This document shows positions 1 to 7,923 of a stretch of DNA of 64,000 nucleotides, in pieces. Origin of the DNA: Ga0077530 sp046293075 (GTDB taxonomy: Bacteria; Pseudomonadota; Alphaproteobacteria; Rhizobiales; Hyphomicrobiaceae). The translations under genes were made by a program, and so were the position numbers. Where the stretch lies: contig JBKBPL010000008.1 of the NCBI GenBank assembly GCA_046293075.1, forward strand, positions 54,169-118,168. The letters run 5' to 3'. How positions within the stretch are numbered: position 1 is the stretch's first letter; each line of letters opens with the position of its first letter. The notes beneath the pieces are model-generated. The model did no database searches and was not told the DNA's origin. It saw only the letters and a program-made list of their open reading frames with translations.

Positions 1-195
1 TCGCGTCTGATCGATGCCATGCAGGATCGCACCTCGAAGCTCGCCGAGAAGCTCCTCATCATCTACGAGATGGACGGCCGCGATGCCGTTGAGCAGTACG
101 CGCGCCGAAACGGGATCCCGCTCGCCGTTTCCCGAAAGATCATCTCGGACTATGAGATCGCCCGCGGGCTGCGCGCCCTTGCGGCCGGACGATAG
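1..195 (+). CDS. C-terminal part of an unidentified protein
   Basis: The window opens inside an open frame that reads 64 codons before a TAG stop. The visible tail is charged and looks helical, with the motif LLIIYEMDGRDAVEQYARRN near its middle, and ends in LRALAAGR. No domain is recognisable and the start lies outside the window. It converges on gshA, with about 120 bases between the two stop codons that show no convincing terminator. It is called coding because the frame is open from base 1 and its composition looks protein-like. The function is unknown. Confidence 0.5.
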   Translation, partial: SRLIDAMQDRTSKLAEKLLIIYEMDGRDAVEQYARRNGIPLAVSRKIISDYEIARGLRALAAGR

Positions 196-318
196 GTGCA
201 GTCACCCGACCATGCGCCGCGGCGGATCAGTTCGCCTTGATGCGCACACCCGGCACGCTGATCTCAACCGACGTGCGCCGGAGACTGAGACGCAAGGTCT
301 AGGCCACGCCCGCTGCCA

Positions 319-1701
319 TCAGAATGCATATTCCGTGAAGACGCGGCGGACGTCGCCCTTCCAGGGGCCATGGTAGGCCTCGAGCAGTTGCTCGGCGATG
401 GTGCGGCCTGAGGCGACAATCTCCTCGACGGGGGCCAGATACTCCCGCTCATCGCTGCCGGCTGCATTCTTGCGCGCCCGCGCGGCGAGGCCTCCCCGCG
501 CGATGGCCACCGCTTCGCGCGCAACATCCAGCACCTTGCCCTTCCGGAAGGGCGTCTTGAGCGCCAACCGCGGTACGCTGTCGCGCAGCGCCTGCCGCTC
601 CTCTGCCGTCCAGTCCTTCACCAGCGACCAAGCGGCCTCAAGCGCACTGTCGTCGTAGAGCAGCCCGACCCAGAAGGCGGGGAGTGCGCAGATGCGCCGC
701 CAGCGCCCGCCATCGGCACCGCGCATCTCTAGGAAGCGCTTCAACCGCACCTCCGGAAAGAGCGTCGTCAAATGATCCGACCAGTCATCGATGGTCGGCC
801 GCTCACCGGGCAGCGCGGCGAGCTTGCCATCCATAAAGTCCCGGAATGAGGCGCCGGCGACGTCGATATAGTCACCGTCGCGGTAGACGAAGTACATGGG
901 CACGTCGAGCGCGTAGTCGGCATAGCGTTCGAAGCTCATACCGTCCTCGAACACGAACGGCAACATCCCCGTGCGCCGCCTGTCCGTGTCGCGCCAGACC
1001 TCGCTGCGCATGGAGAGAAAGCCATTGGGCTTTCCTTCTGTGAAAGGCGAGGCCGCGAAGATCGCCGTCGCGATCGGCTGCAATGCCAGCGAAACGCGCA
1101 GCTTCTTGACCATGTCAGCTTCGCTGCCGAAGTCGAGGTTCACCTGGATCGTCGCCGTCCGGTACATCATGTCGAGACCACGCGCACCGACGGTCGGCAT
1201 GTAGCGGGTCATGACCGCATAGCGGCGCTTTGGCATCTGCGGCGTCTCTTCACGTGTCCAGAGCGGGGAAAAGCCGAGCCCCAGAAATCCGACGCCCAGA
1301 TCCCTGCCGATCGCGCTCACCTGGTCGAGGTGCAACTGGGTCTCGTCTGCAACCTCGTGGAGGTCGGCGAGCGGGGCGCCCGACAGCTCGAACTGCCCGC
1401 CGGGCTCCAGGGACACCGTCGCCTGCGGCTCGCCCTCCGGGCGCTTCAGGGCAATGATGTTCTCGCCCTCCATGATCGGCAGCCAGCCGTAGCGCGCAAT
1501 CAGCGCCTCGAGGATGGCGCGGATGCCGCGCGGCCCCTCGTAGGGCACAGGCCTCAGGTCATCGGTGCGGAAGACGATCTTTTCGTGCTCGGTGCCGATG
1601 CGCCATTGCTCGGCCGGTTTGCAGCCGGCGGCAATCCAGTCGACGAGATCGGCGCGCGAGCGCACCATCGGGGAGGGCGCACCGTCCTGGCGGGTAGACA
1701 T
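319..1701 (-). CDS. gshA: glutamate-cysteine ligase
   Basis: Catalyses the ATP-dependent joining of glutamate and cysteine, the first and rate-limiting step of glutathione synthesis, in the cytoplasm. The 460-residue product has the length and motifs of the alphaproteobacterial/plant-type ligase family, including IGTEHEKIVFRT near residue 40 and the glycine-rich EPGGQFELSGAP segment that helps bind substrate. The frame stays open another 252 bases upstream, but the ATG at 1701 is preceded by GAGGAAA at good spacing and the product begins like its homologues, so the longer version is not used. Its neighbour ahcY regenerates homocysteine, a precursor of cysteine in many bacteria, so the pair fits sulfur amino acid and thiol metabolism. 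Each gene probably has its own promoter. Confidence 0.93.
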   Translation of the reverse strand: MSTRQDGAPSPMVRSRADLVDWIAAGCKPAEQWRIGTEHEKIVFRTDDLRPVPYEGPRGIRAILEALIARYGWLPIMEGENIIALKRPEGEPQATVSLEPGGQFELSGAPLADLHEVADETQLHLDQVSAIGRDLGVGFLGLGFSPLWTREETPQMPKRRYAVMTRYMPTVGARGLDMMYRTATIQVNLDFGSEADMVKKLRVSLALQPIATAIFAASPFTEGKPNGFLSMRSEVWRDTDRRRTGMLPFVFEDGMSFERYADYALDVPMYFVYRDGDYIDVAGASFRDFMDGKLAALPGERPTIDDWSDHLTTLFPEVRLKRFLEMRGADGGRWRRICALPAFWVGLLYDDSALEAAWSLVKDWTAEERQALRDSVPRLALKTPFRKGKVLDVAREAVAIARGGLAARARKNAAGSDEREYLAPVEEIVASGRTIAEQLLEAYHGPWKGDVRRVFTEYAF

Positions 1702-2045
1702 TCGACGTTTCCTCGTGAGCCTGGCCCCGCGGGGCGTGCGGCGTGTTGCCGTCTTATGAACGACCGGCCCCCCTCCAAACAAGGGGCGAAATTGAACCGG
1801 TCGAACCGACGCCAAGCCGATGCGATTGTGTCCGCCCGCATCCGAATGCCCGGGCACCGGGGGCGAATATGGGCCGGGCCTTGCCGTTCGGGCAGAGCGG
1901 CTGGAGCATGTCAAAGCCGCGTCCAGCGCGCGGCCACCCCCGGGTTGCAGCACCCATCCTCAGGCCGCCAGCCTGATAACACGAATGGGCGCCTGTGGGG
2001 CGCCCATCCTGAAGATCGCGGCCGGCCAAAGCCGAGGGCCGGGCA
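1702..2045. other. intergenic region between ahcY and gshA
   Basis: This 344-base gap holds the gshA leader on the minus strand. The leader carries a 12-bp palindrome, GCCCCGCGGGGC, around 1722-1733, and the gshA ribosome site lies at the left edge. At the right edge there is a strong stem-loop after ahcY, listed separately. Frames open here are extensions of gshA or overlaps with poor coding character, and I see no gene. Confidence 0.6.
1985..2007 (-). terminator. stem-loop downstream of ahcY, possible terminator
   Basis: ATGGGCGCC and GGCGCCCAT form a perfect 9-bp inverted repeat around a 5-base loop, 38 bases beyond the ahcY stop codon. On the minus strand the hairpin is followed by ATTCGTGTTATC, not by a run of T, so it is not a textbook intrinsic terminator. 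It could still end or protect the ahcY transcript. Confidence 0.4.
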
Positions 2046-3458
2046 TCAATAGCGGTAGTGGTCGGACTTGAACGGACCTGCCGGGCTCACACCGATATAG
2101 GCCGCCTGCTCGTCGCTAAGCTTGGTCAGCTTCACGCCGATCTTCTTCAGGTGCAGCATGGCAACCTTCTCGTCGAGGTGCTTGGGCAGCACATAGACTT
2201 GCTTCTTGTACCTGCCGTCCTTGTTGTTGGCCCAGAGTTCGATCTGCGCAAGCGTCTGATTGGTGAACGACGCCGACATGACGAACGAGGGATGCCCCAT
2301 GGCATTGCCGAGATTCACGAGGCGGCCCTCGGACAGCAGAATGATGCGCTTGCCGTCCGGGAACTCGATCTCGTCGACCTGCGGCTTGATGTTGACCCAC
2401 TTGAAGTTCTTGAGGCCCGCGACCTGGATCTCGTTATCGAAGTGCCCGATGTTGCACACGATGGCGCGGTCCTTCATGGCCCGCATATGCTCGACGGTGA
2501 TGACATCCTTGTTGCCGGTCGCAGTAACGAAGATGTCGGCGCGCGGGGCCGCCTCCTCCATGGTCGTCACTTCATAGCCTTCCATGGCCGCCTGCAGCGC
2601 GCAGATCGGATCAACCTCGGAGACCATCACCCGGCAGCCAGCCTGGCGAAGCGATGCCGCCGAGCCCTTGCCCACATCGCCAAAGCCGGCAACCATCGCG
2701 ACCTTGCCCGCCATCATGACGTCTGTACCGCGGCGGATGCCGTCGACGAGCGATTCGCGGCAGCCATAGAGATTGTCGAACTTGGATTTCGTCACGCTGT
2801 CATTGACGTTGATTGCCGGGAATAACAGCGTGCCTTTCTTTTGCATCTCGTAGAGGCGATGGACGCCGGTTGTCGTCTCCTCCGACACGCCCTTGATGTT
2901 CTTCGCGATCTCGGCGAACCAGCCCTTCGGCTTCTCTTTGAGCGTCTTCTTCAAGAGGGCGAACAGGATCTGCTCTTCCTCAGAACCTGCCTTGTCGAGG
3001 AATGCCGTATCGCCGCTCTCCGCCCGTACGCCAAGGTGCACGAAGAGCGTCGCATCGCCGCCGTCGTCGAGGATCATGTTCGGCGTGCCGCCGTCGCCCC
3101 ACTCGAAGAGCTTGCGCGTGTAGTCCCAGTAGTCGACGAGGCTCTCGCCCTTCCAGGCGAAGACGGGAATGCCAGCGGCGGCGATCGCGGCGGCCGCATG
3201 GTCCTGCGTCGAGTAGATATTGCAGGACACCCAGCGGATGTCGGCGCCGAGCGCCTTCAGTGTTTCGATCAGCACCGCCGTCTGAATCGTCATATGGAGA
3301 GAGCCGGCAATGCGCGCGCCCTTGAGCGGCTGCTTCGGCCCGTACTCCTCGCGTGTCGCCATCAGACCAGGCATCTCGGTTTCGGCGATGGCGATCTCCT
3401 TGCGGCCCCAGTCGGCGAGGGCAATATCCTTGACGATGTAGTCCTTGGTGCTCGGCAT
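2046..3458 (-). CDS. ahcY: adenosylhomocysteinase (SAH hydrolase)
   Basis: Hydrolyses S-adenosylhomocysteine to adenosine and homocysteine with bound NAD, removing the product that inhibits methyltransferases in the activated methyl cycle. The 470-residue protein is full length for the bacterial type. It has the N-terminal substrate region with HMTIQTAVLIETL, the NAD-binding loop GFGDVGKG at residues 258-265, and the conserved C-terminal SDHYRY. The ATG at 3458 follows AAAGGCG. A sigma70-like promoter and a perfect inverted repeat lie 90-145 bases upstream, which suggests separate transcription and control by a SAM- or SAH-sensing regulator. A stem-loop follows the stop codon. The assignment is secure. 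Confidence 0.97.
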   Translation of the reverse strand: MPSTKDYIVKDIALADWGRKEIAIAETEMPGLMATREEYGPKQPLKGARIAGSLHMTIQTAVLIETLKALGADIRWVSCNIYSTQDHAAAAIAAAGIPVFAWKGESLVDYWDYTRKLFEWGDGGTPNMILDDGGDATLFVHLGVRAESGDTAFLDKAGSEEEQILFALLKKTLKEKPKGWFAEIAKNIKGVSEETTTGVHRLYEMQKKGTLLFPAINVNDSVTKSKFDNLYGCRESLVDGIRRGTDVMMAGKVAMVAGFGDVGKGSAASLRQAGCRVMVSEVDPICALQAAMEGYEVTTMEEAAPRADIFVTATGNKDVITVEHMRAMKDRAIVCNIGHFDNEIQVAGLKNFKWVNIKPQVDEIEFPDGKRIILLSEGRLVNLGNAMGHPSFVMSASFTNQTLAQIELWANNKDGRYKKQVYVLPKHLDEKVAMLHLKKIGVKLTKLSDEQAAYIGVSPAGPFKSDHYRY

Positions 3459-3550
3459 GAGGCGCCTTTCTGGAACGCGTGATGGCCACTAGCCCGGCAC
3501 AACGCCAGCACTTCACCAATGCTTGCGCGCGGGCAGGAATGGATCGGCGC

Positions 3551-3579
3551 TGTATAGCGGGAGAGCCAAGGCGCCGCAA
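3551..3579 (-). promoter_or_regulatory. candidate sigma70-type promoter of ahcY
   Basis: On the minus strand TTGCGG (3574-3579) is followed after exactly 17 bases by TATACA (3551-3556), close to the -35 and -10 consensus. Transcription would start about 85 bases before the ahcY ATG. The nearby inverted repeat at 3587-3602 lies just upstream of the -35 box. This is seen by eye only. Confidence 0.55.
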
Positions 3580-3586
3580 GGCGCAT

Positions 3587-3602
3587 ATAAAGAAATCTTT
3601 AT
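3587..3602. promoter_or_regulatory. perfect inverted repeat upstream of ahcY, probable operator
   Basis: ATAAAGA and TCTTTAT are separated by AA, giving a perfect 7-2-7 palindrome in an otherwise GC-rich neighbourhood. It ends eight bases before the ahcY -35 box. AT-rich palindromes of this general form precede methionine-cycle genes in many alphaproteobacteria and are attributed to ArsR-family SAM- or SAH-responsive regulators (the SahR/SamR type). That attribution is from memory. No such regulator gene is in the window. Confidence 0.55.
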
Positions 3603-3634
3603 GTCTTTCTGCTGCCTCCGCGTCGCGCCATCCG

Positions 3635-4222
3635 CTACTTCTTGCCTTTGGCCTTCACCTTCTTTGCTGCCGGCTTGCGCTCGGGCAGTGGCGGCGCATT
3701 GGCCGCGACCTGCCCTTCGGACAGCACCAACGCGCTGCACTCAAGGGTGCCCGAGCGGGCCCAGCGTGCGACATCCGCGCGCATCGCGTGCGCGAGCGTC
3801 TCAGGAATGCGCCGGCTCTCCGCCACGAGGCTTGAGCCCTCGCCTTCCCTGGTGATTGAGACGATGAAGACCTTGCCGCCACGCGGGCTCGGCTGATCGG
3901 GCGTGCGCACGTGAACGGCAACTTCGGCCGCACCGCCCTCGCTGTCAGGGGCCAGTTCGCCCTCAAAGACAAAAGCCTTCTCCAGCGGCTTGCCCGGACC
4001 AAACCAGCAGGCCTTAGCGCCGCGGGCGACCCGCGAGTAGATCTCGGATGTGCTTTCGGCGTGGCTGCTGCTGTGATTGCCGAGCGAGACCGAGGTCGGC
4101 AAACTTGCCGTCTTGAGGACGCCGGACCCTTCGCACCCGGCGACGGCAAGCGACACCAGACCCGCAAGTGCACCCTGCCGCACGATAGCTCTCCGCGGTC
4201 CCCATCTCACGGCGCCCCCCAT
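3635..4222 (-). CDS. putative lipoprotein of unknown function
   Basis: The 195-residue product has a basic N-terminus, a hydrophobic stretch and the lipobox LAVAGC ending at Cys30, so it should be lipidated and held in a membrane facing the periplasm. The mature part contains ARGAKACWFGPGKPL and VHVRTPDQPSPRGGKVFIV, compatible with a compact beta-rich domain, and ends in a lysine-rich tail (KKVKAKGKK). The same frame stays open far upstream on the strand opposite the AcuI-like gene. The ATG at 4222 was chosen because it places the signal sequence correctly. It is divergent from that gene and lies upstream of ahcY on the same strand, but the ahcY promoter suggests separate transcription. I do not recognise the family. 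Confidence 0.65.
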   Translation of the reverse strand: MGGAVRWGPRRAIVRQGALAGLVSLAVAGCEGSGVLKTASLPTSVSLGNHSSSHAESTSEIYSRVARGAKACWFGPGKPLEKAFVFEGELAPDSEGGAAEVAVHVRTPDQPSPRGGKVFIVSITREGEGSSLVAESRRIPETLAHAMRADVARWARSGTLECSALVLSEGQVAANAPPLPERKPAAKKVKAKGKK

Positions 4223-4423
4223 CTCATCATCCGGCGCGTCCCCAAGCCGTGAGCAACGATCCCAGAGCCGGCCGAAGCTGGCAAGTACGGCGATGCCACT
4301 GTAGATAACGCATTGTCGGCCGATGACCGTTCCTTCTCGGCCCGCACCCGACACAACCTCGACAGGGGCGTGCGCGTAGCGTAAAGGCGGGGCCAAACTT
4401 AATGCGCGCCAGGGAGGCAAACC

Positions 4424-5410
4424 ATGCCGTCGTTCAAAGGACTGCTGTTGACGAAGGGAGAGGCCGGCCCAATCGCCACCTGGGCGGAGCTGACCGATGC
4501 CGACCTCATGGACGGCGACGTGACGGTCCGCGTCACGCACTCGACAATCAACTACAAGGACGGCCTCGCCATCACCGGTAATGCGCCGGTCGTGCGCCGC
4601 TGGCCGATGATCCCCGGTATCGACTTCGCAGGCGAGGTCATCGTTTCCAACAATCCTGCTTTCAAGGTCGGCGACGGCGTCATTCTGAACGGCTGGGGCG
4701 TCGGGGAAACGCACCTTGGCGGCTACGCCGAGCGCGCGCGCGTCAGAGGCGATTGGCTTGTGCCGCGGCCAGCCGCATTTACGCCGGCGCAGGCCATGGC
4801 GATCGGAACTGCCGGCTACACGGCCATGCTGTGCGTCCTGGCGCTCGAACGCCACGATATCACGCCTGACCGCGGCCCGGTGCTCGTGACCGGCGCGGCA
4901 GGCGGCGTGGGCTCGGTCGCCATCGCACTGCTCGCGAAGCTCGGCTACACAGTGATCGCCTCCACGGGGCGCACCACAGAAGCGGGCTATCTCAAAGATC
5001 TGGGCGCGAGCGAAATCATCGACCGCGCCGAGTTGTCCGGCCCGGCGCGACCGCTCGGCAAGGAACGGTGGGCTGGCGCCGTCGATGCCGTCGGCTCCCA
5101 CACGCTCGCCAACGTTCTCTCGATGACGAAGTACGATGGCTGTGTTGCCGCCTGTGGGCTTGCGCAAGGCATGGACCTGCCCTCGTCCGTGGCACCGTTC
5201 ATCCTGCGCGGCGTGACTCTCGCTGGCGTCGACAGTGTCATGGCCCCGACCGCCCGCCGCCTCGATGCTTGGGCCCGCCTTGCCCGCGACCTCGACCTCG
5301 ACAAGCTCGACGCACTCACCGTCACGCGGCCGATCGGCGACGTCGTGAAGCTCGCGCCGGAGATCCTCGCCGGCAAGGTCCGCGGCCGCGTCGTGCTCGA
5401 AATCGGGTAG
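4424..5410 (+). CDS. acuI: acryloyl-CoA reductase-like zinc-free MDR oxidoreductase
   Basis: A 328-residue medium-chain dehydrogenase/reductase of the YhdH/AcuI group, which reduces acryloyl-CoA or related enoyl compounds with NADPH in the cytoplasm. The N-terminus has THSTINYKDGLAITGNAPV followed by PMIPGIDFAGEV, both typical of this group, and the nucleotide-binding motif GAAGGVGSVA follows in the middle of the protein. The cysteine and histidine zinc ligands of alcohol dehydrogenases are not evident, as expected for this branch. The ATG at 4424 follows GGGAGG at ideal spacing. It is divergent from the lipoprotein gene across about 200 bases and appears monocistronic. The family is secure. 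The exact substrate is inferred from homologues. Confidence 0.85.
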   Translation: MPSFKGLLLTKGEAGPIATWAELTDADLMDGDVTVRVTHSTINYKDGLAITGNAPVVRRWPMIPGIDFAGEVIVSNNPAFKVGDGVILNGWGVGETHLGGYAERARVRGDWLVPRPAAFTPAQAMAIGTAGYTAMLCVLALERHDITPDRGPVLVTGAAGGVGSVAIALLAKLGYTVIASTGRTTEAGYLKDLGASEIIDRAELSGPARPLGKERWAGAVDAVGSHTLANVLSMTKYDGCVAACGLAQGMDLPSSVAPFILRGVTLAGVDSVMAPTARRLDAWARLARDLDLDKLDALTVTRPIGDVVKLAPEILAGKVRGRVVLEIG

Positions 5411-5450
5411 GCTCAATACGGTCGGGATTCATCGCGACGAAAACAAGGGC

Positions 5451-6734
5451 TCACGAACCGGCGAAATGGCCAACAAACCCTGACCAGCCGTTGGGGCCGA
5501 GCATGAAGCCAGCGTTCGTCGCGAACAGCAAGAGGCAGAGCAGGGCGAGCACCCGTCGCTTCGCCGGAAAGCGTGAGGCCGCAAACGGCGCCAGCAGGAT
5601 CAGCCAATGCACGATGGTGACCGCCGGACTGAACAGCAGCGCCTCGGTGGGGTTGAAGATGAAGAAGAACACGGCCCGAACCAGCGCGTAGGCGGCGAGC
5701 GGTAACAGGAGCCCGCCAGCAGGTCCAAGACTCGCCGCGCGATAGCGGGGCAACAGGCTCGCGGCCCCGATCACGGCAATCACGATGAGCGTGGAAAGTG
5801 CGAGCGGCGACGCCGAATAGGCCAGCAGGGTCGATGCGAAGTATCCACCGGCCTGCGGCCACTGCAGCGCATAGGGCGTCGGGGCCACCAGATTGAAGAA
5901 GAACCAGTTCGCGATGAAGCCATGAATGGTCGCGATCCCGTAGTCGTTCTTCACTAGGTAAAAGAGAAACATGCTGACGTGCGACTTTGCTTCTGGATCG
6001 CCGCTTGTCGGAACGAGCCAGCCGTTCACGATTACCTCGAGCACAACCCAGGCGACGAGCACAGCCGGCGCATGGGCGGTGAGCCAGCGGACGTGCCGCC
6101 AGTCGAGGCCGCGCGCCCGCAGCACGTCGAGAACGGGGATCGCGAGCAGGAACGCGGCGGCGATTTCATTGAGGCAAGCGAGCGCCAGGATCGCAGAGAG
6201 GGCGATCACGCCGGACACGCTCCAACGCTCGCGAAGTCGGATGTATGCCGCGATGTAGAGGACGGACAATGTTGCAGTGACGATCTTGGACTCCGGAATA
6301 CTGGAGAAGTACCAGACCCCGAGTGAGCTGGCGTAGAGGATACCGCCGAGGAGCGCGTAGCCTCTCGGGAGTAGCACTGCAAACGCCGACATGGCGGCCC
6401 AGACACCGAGTGCGCCGACGGTCGCAAACATGGCTTTGAGAAGCGTTGCCGGGGCGAGCCAGAAGGTGAGCGGTGCGAAGATCTTCATCCATGTGAGCCC
6501 CAGCGCAGTGGTCACCGGATGAAAGCGAGCCGCGCGGTGATGGACGTGCATGTCGGCCAGCATGGCATAGTGGTGTGAGTCAGCGCCGAAGTGCCATGCC
6601 GCCTCGCGCGCATCGAGCAGAACCGCCGTGAGCCAGTAGATCCCGAAGGCGACGAACGCCACCAGGAGCGCCCCGGTCGTCAGCGCCCCACGACCTGCGT
6701 TCTCTCCTGCCCGCTCCGCTTCATAAATGGTCAT
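5451..6734 (-). CDS. polytopic inner-membrane protein, GT-C glycosyltransferase-like
   Basis: The 427-residue product is mostly hydrophobic, with about ten probable membrane segments starting near residue 20. Between the first and second segments is a polar stretch, HFGADSHHYAMLADMHVHH, where GT-C type glycosyltransferases carry their catalytic acidic residues on the first outward loop. Later charged loops include SSIPESKIV and LRERW. This layout suggests a lipid-phosphosugar-dependent transferase, but no family motif settles it. The start codon at 6734 overlaps the stop of a six-codon upstream frame within a duplicated 11-bp sequence. It converges on the AcuI-like gene, and I see no operon partner. 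Confidence 0.7.
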   Translation of the reverse strand: MTIYEAERAGENAGRGALTTGALLVAFVAFGIYWLTAVLLDAREAAWHFGADSHHYAMLADMHVHHRAARFHPVTTALGLTWMKIFAPLTFWLAPATLLKAMFATVGALGVWAAMSAFAVLLPRGYALLGGILYASSLGVWYFSSIPESKIVTATLSVLYIAAYIRLRERWSVSGVIALSAILALACLNEIAAAFLLAIPVLDVLRARGLDWRHVRWLTAHAPAVLVAWVVLEVIVNGWLVPTSGDPEAKSHVSMFLFYLVKNDYGIATIHGFIANWFFFNLVAPTPYALQWPQAGGYFASTLLAYSASPLALSTLIVIAVIGAASLLPRYRAASLGPAGGLLLPLAAYALVRAVFFFIFNPTEALLFSPAVTIVHWLILLAPFAASRFPAKRRVLALLCLLLFATNAGFMLGPNGWSGFVGHFAGS

Positions 6735-6756
6735 CTTAGATACACGGTCATCTTAG
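6729..6756 (-). repeat. 11-bp direct repeat carrying a leader mini-ORF and the start codon of the membrane-protein gene
   Basis: On the minus strand CTAAGATGACC occurs twice, 17 bases apart, at 6746-6756 and 6729-6739. The upstream ATG opens a six-codon frame, MTVYLR, whose TGA stop overlaps the ATG of the membrane-protein gene. The duplication could simply be a small tandem duplication, or the mini-ORF could couple translation into the main gene. Confidence 0.45.
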
Positions 6757-7112
6757 TAGTAACGGCATTGGGCGCGCGTTCGCTCATTCTTTCTACCTGG
6801 CGCCCGGCCACGGGGGCCCGGCAATGACCGATGAAAGCAGCGCAAAGCCTCAAGCGGCGATGCGGCCGACAGGGTGCACCGATGACGAGGCTCAGTGCCT
6901 GGCGTACCTTGCGGGCCATAAGATGAACGGCGCCACAATGGTGTGCCCCCCAGTGGGCCCGGCGCCCAGGATTCCCTGCGGGCCCTCGTCCTCACGCTTG
7001 CGGTAGCAAGCGTAGACGGCGAGGCCCGCGCAAGCAAAGTAGCGCAACCTTGAACGGAGAGGCACAACTCTTAAAGGTTGTGGCTGCACGATAGGGATCC
7101 CGGCGCGCCGAT
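6735..7112. other. intergenic region, divergent promoters
   Basis: These 378 bases separate the minus-strand membrane-protein gene from the plus-strand lysozyme gene and should carry promoters in both directions. Apart from the 11-bp repeat, there is an inverted repeat, CAACCTT (7045-7051) with AAGGTTG (7074-7080), about 35 bases before the lysozyme start. Short open frames here have no ribosome sites and no coding character. No further gene is seen. Confidence 0.5.
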
Positions 7113-7844
7113 ATGCATCACAGCTATCTCGAGGCCATCAAGTCCTTTGAGGGCTTCACGCCCAAGGCTGCCTGGGACTATGCCCAGTTCAGCAACGGAT
7201 ACGGTACGAAAGCCCTCTATCCGGGCGAGGCGATTACCCCCGAGGAGGCCGAGCGACGCTTCGCTGCCGAGATTGCGGCAGCACGCGCCATTGTCGAAAA
7301 GCACGCCGCCGGCTGGGACGAGGGGACAAAGGCCGCCCTCACCTCACTGACCTTCAATGCAGGCACCCGCTGGATTGCGAGCGGGCTCGGCGAAGCCGTG
7401 CGCAACCAGGATATCGAAGCCGTCAAGGAGCGCTTCCTCCAGTACACGAAAGCCGGGGGCGAGGTCCTGCCCGGCCTCGTCCGCCGCCGCCTTGCCGAGC
7501 TCGACTGGATCGGGAGCGGCGGAGCCCCAACCGGCCAACCGGCACGGCCGGCACCCGCCATTGCTGCAGGTCCACCGCCGCCACCGGTCCCGGCGATCTC
7601 GCCTTCGACCGCGGCCGCCCCACCGGGCGACACCGCGCAGCCCAAGCTATCCCATCCTCAGAACCTAGCGTCCCTCCGCGATGGGGAGGCAACAGAACCG
7701 ACGGGCGAGAGCACCGATACGCGATCGGCGCAAGCACTGTCGATGTTCCTCACATTGATGTTCGACCTGCAGATGCGCTCCGCGCTCGCCGACCCGCTGA
7801 AATCGGCGGAAACACGCTCCGAGCGCCAGGAGCGCACGACCTGA
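7113..7844 (+). CDS. GH24-family lysozyme (muramidase) with a disordered tail
   Basis: Predicted to cut the glycan strand of peptidoglycan. The first 135 residues or so match the phage-type GH24 fold: Glu13 in KSFEGF, Asp22 in AWDYAQFSNGYGT, and Ser27 at the place of the usual threonine. It continues with VRRRLAELDWIG near residue 130. After that comes a proline/alanine-rich tail of about 105 residues ending in a polar, probably helical stretch. There is no obvious signal peptide, so export would need another route, such as the flagellar apparatus. The gene sits at the edge of the flagellar cluster, whose FlgJ lacks a muramidase domain, so a role in opening the wall for the rod is plausible. 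A prophage remnant is possible, but no other phage genes are nearby. Confidence 0.75.
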   Translation: MHHSYLEAIKSFEGFTPKAAWDYAQFSNGYGTKALYPGEAITPEEAERRFAAEIAAARAIVEKHAAGWDEGTKAALTSLTFNAGTRWIASGLGEAVRNQDIEAVKERFLQYTKAGGEVLPGLVRRRLAELDWIGSGGAPTGQPARPAPAIAAGPPPPPVPAISPSTAAAPPGDTAQPKLSHPQNLASLRDGEATEPTGESTDTRSAQALSMFLTLMFDLQMRSALADPLKSAETRSERQERTT

Positions 7845-7923
7845 GCCAGGCGATTAACCCTCGGCTAACCAAAGAACCACAATTCACCCAATCTTAGCGG
7901 TTTCTCAGCCGCCGGCCGGCACT

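Noticed and set aside
1702..1953. Upstream extension of gshA by 84 codons
   Set aside because: The extension has no family similarity, and a good ribosome site precedes the ATG at 1701.
3459..3634. A SAM or SAH riboswitch before ahcY
   Set aside because: The leader of about 90 bases shows no recognisable riboswitch core by eye; the simple palindrome upstream of the promoter looks like a protein-binding site. A covariance-model search would settle it.
4223..5416. Upstream extension of the lipoprotein gene (total 593 codons)
   Set aside because: The extension lies opposite the AcuI-like gene and lacks any conserved feature, while the signal sequence and lipobox fit a start at 4222.
7113..7844. 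The lysozyme gene as the edge of a prophage
   Set aside because: No holin, capsid, tail or integrase genes adjoin it, and the flanks are flagellar and metabolic genes.
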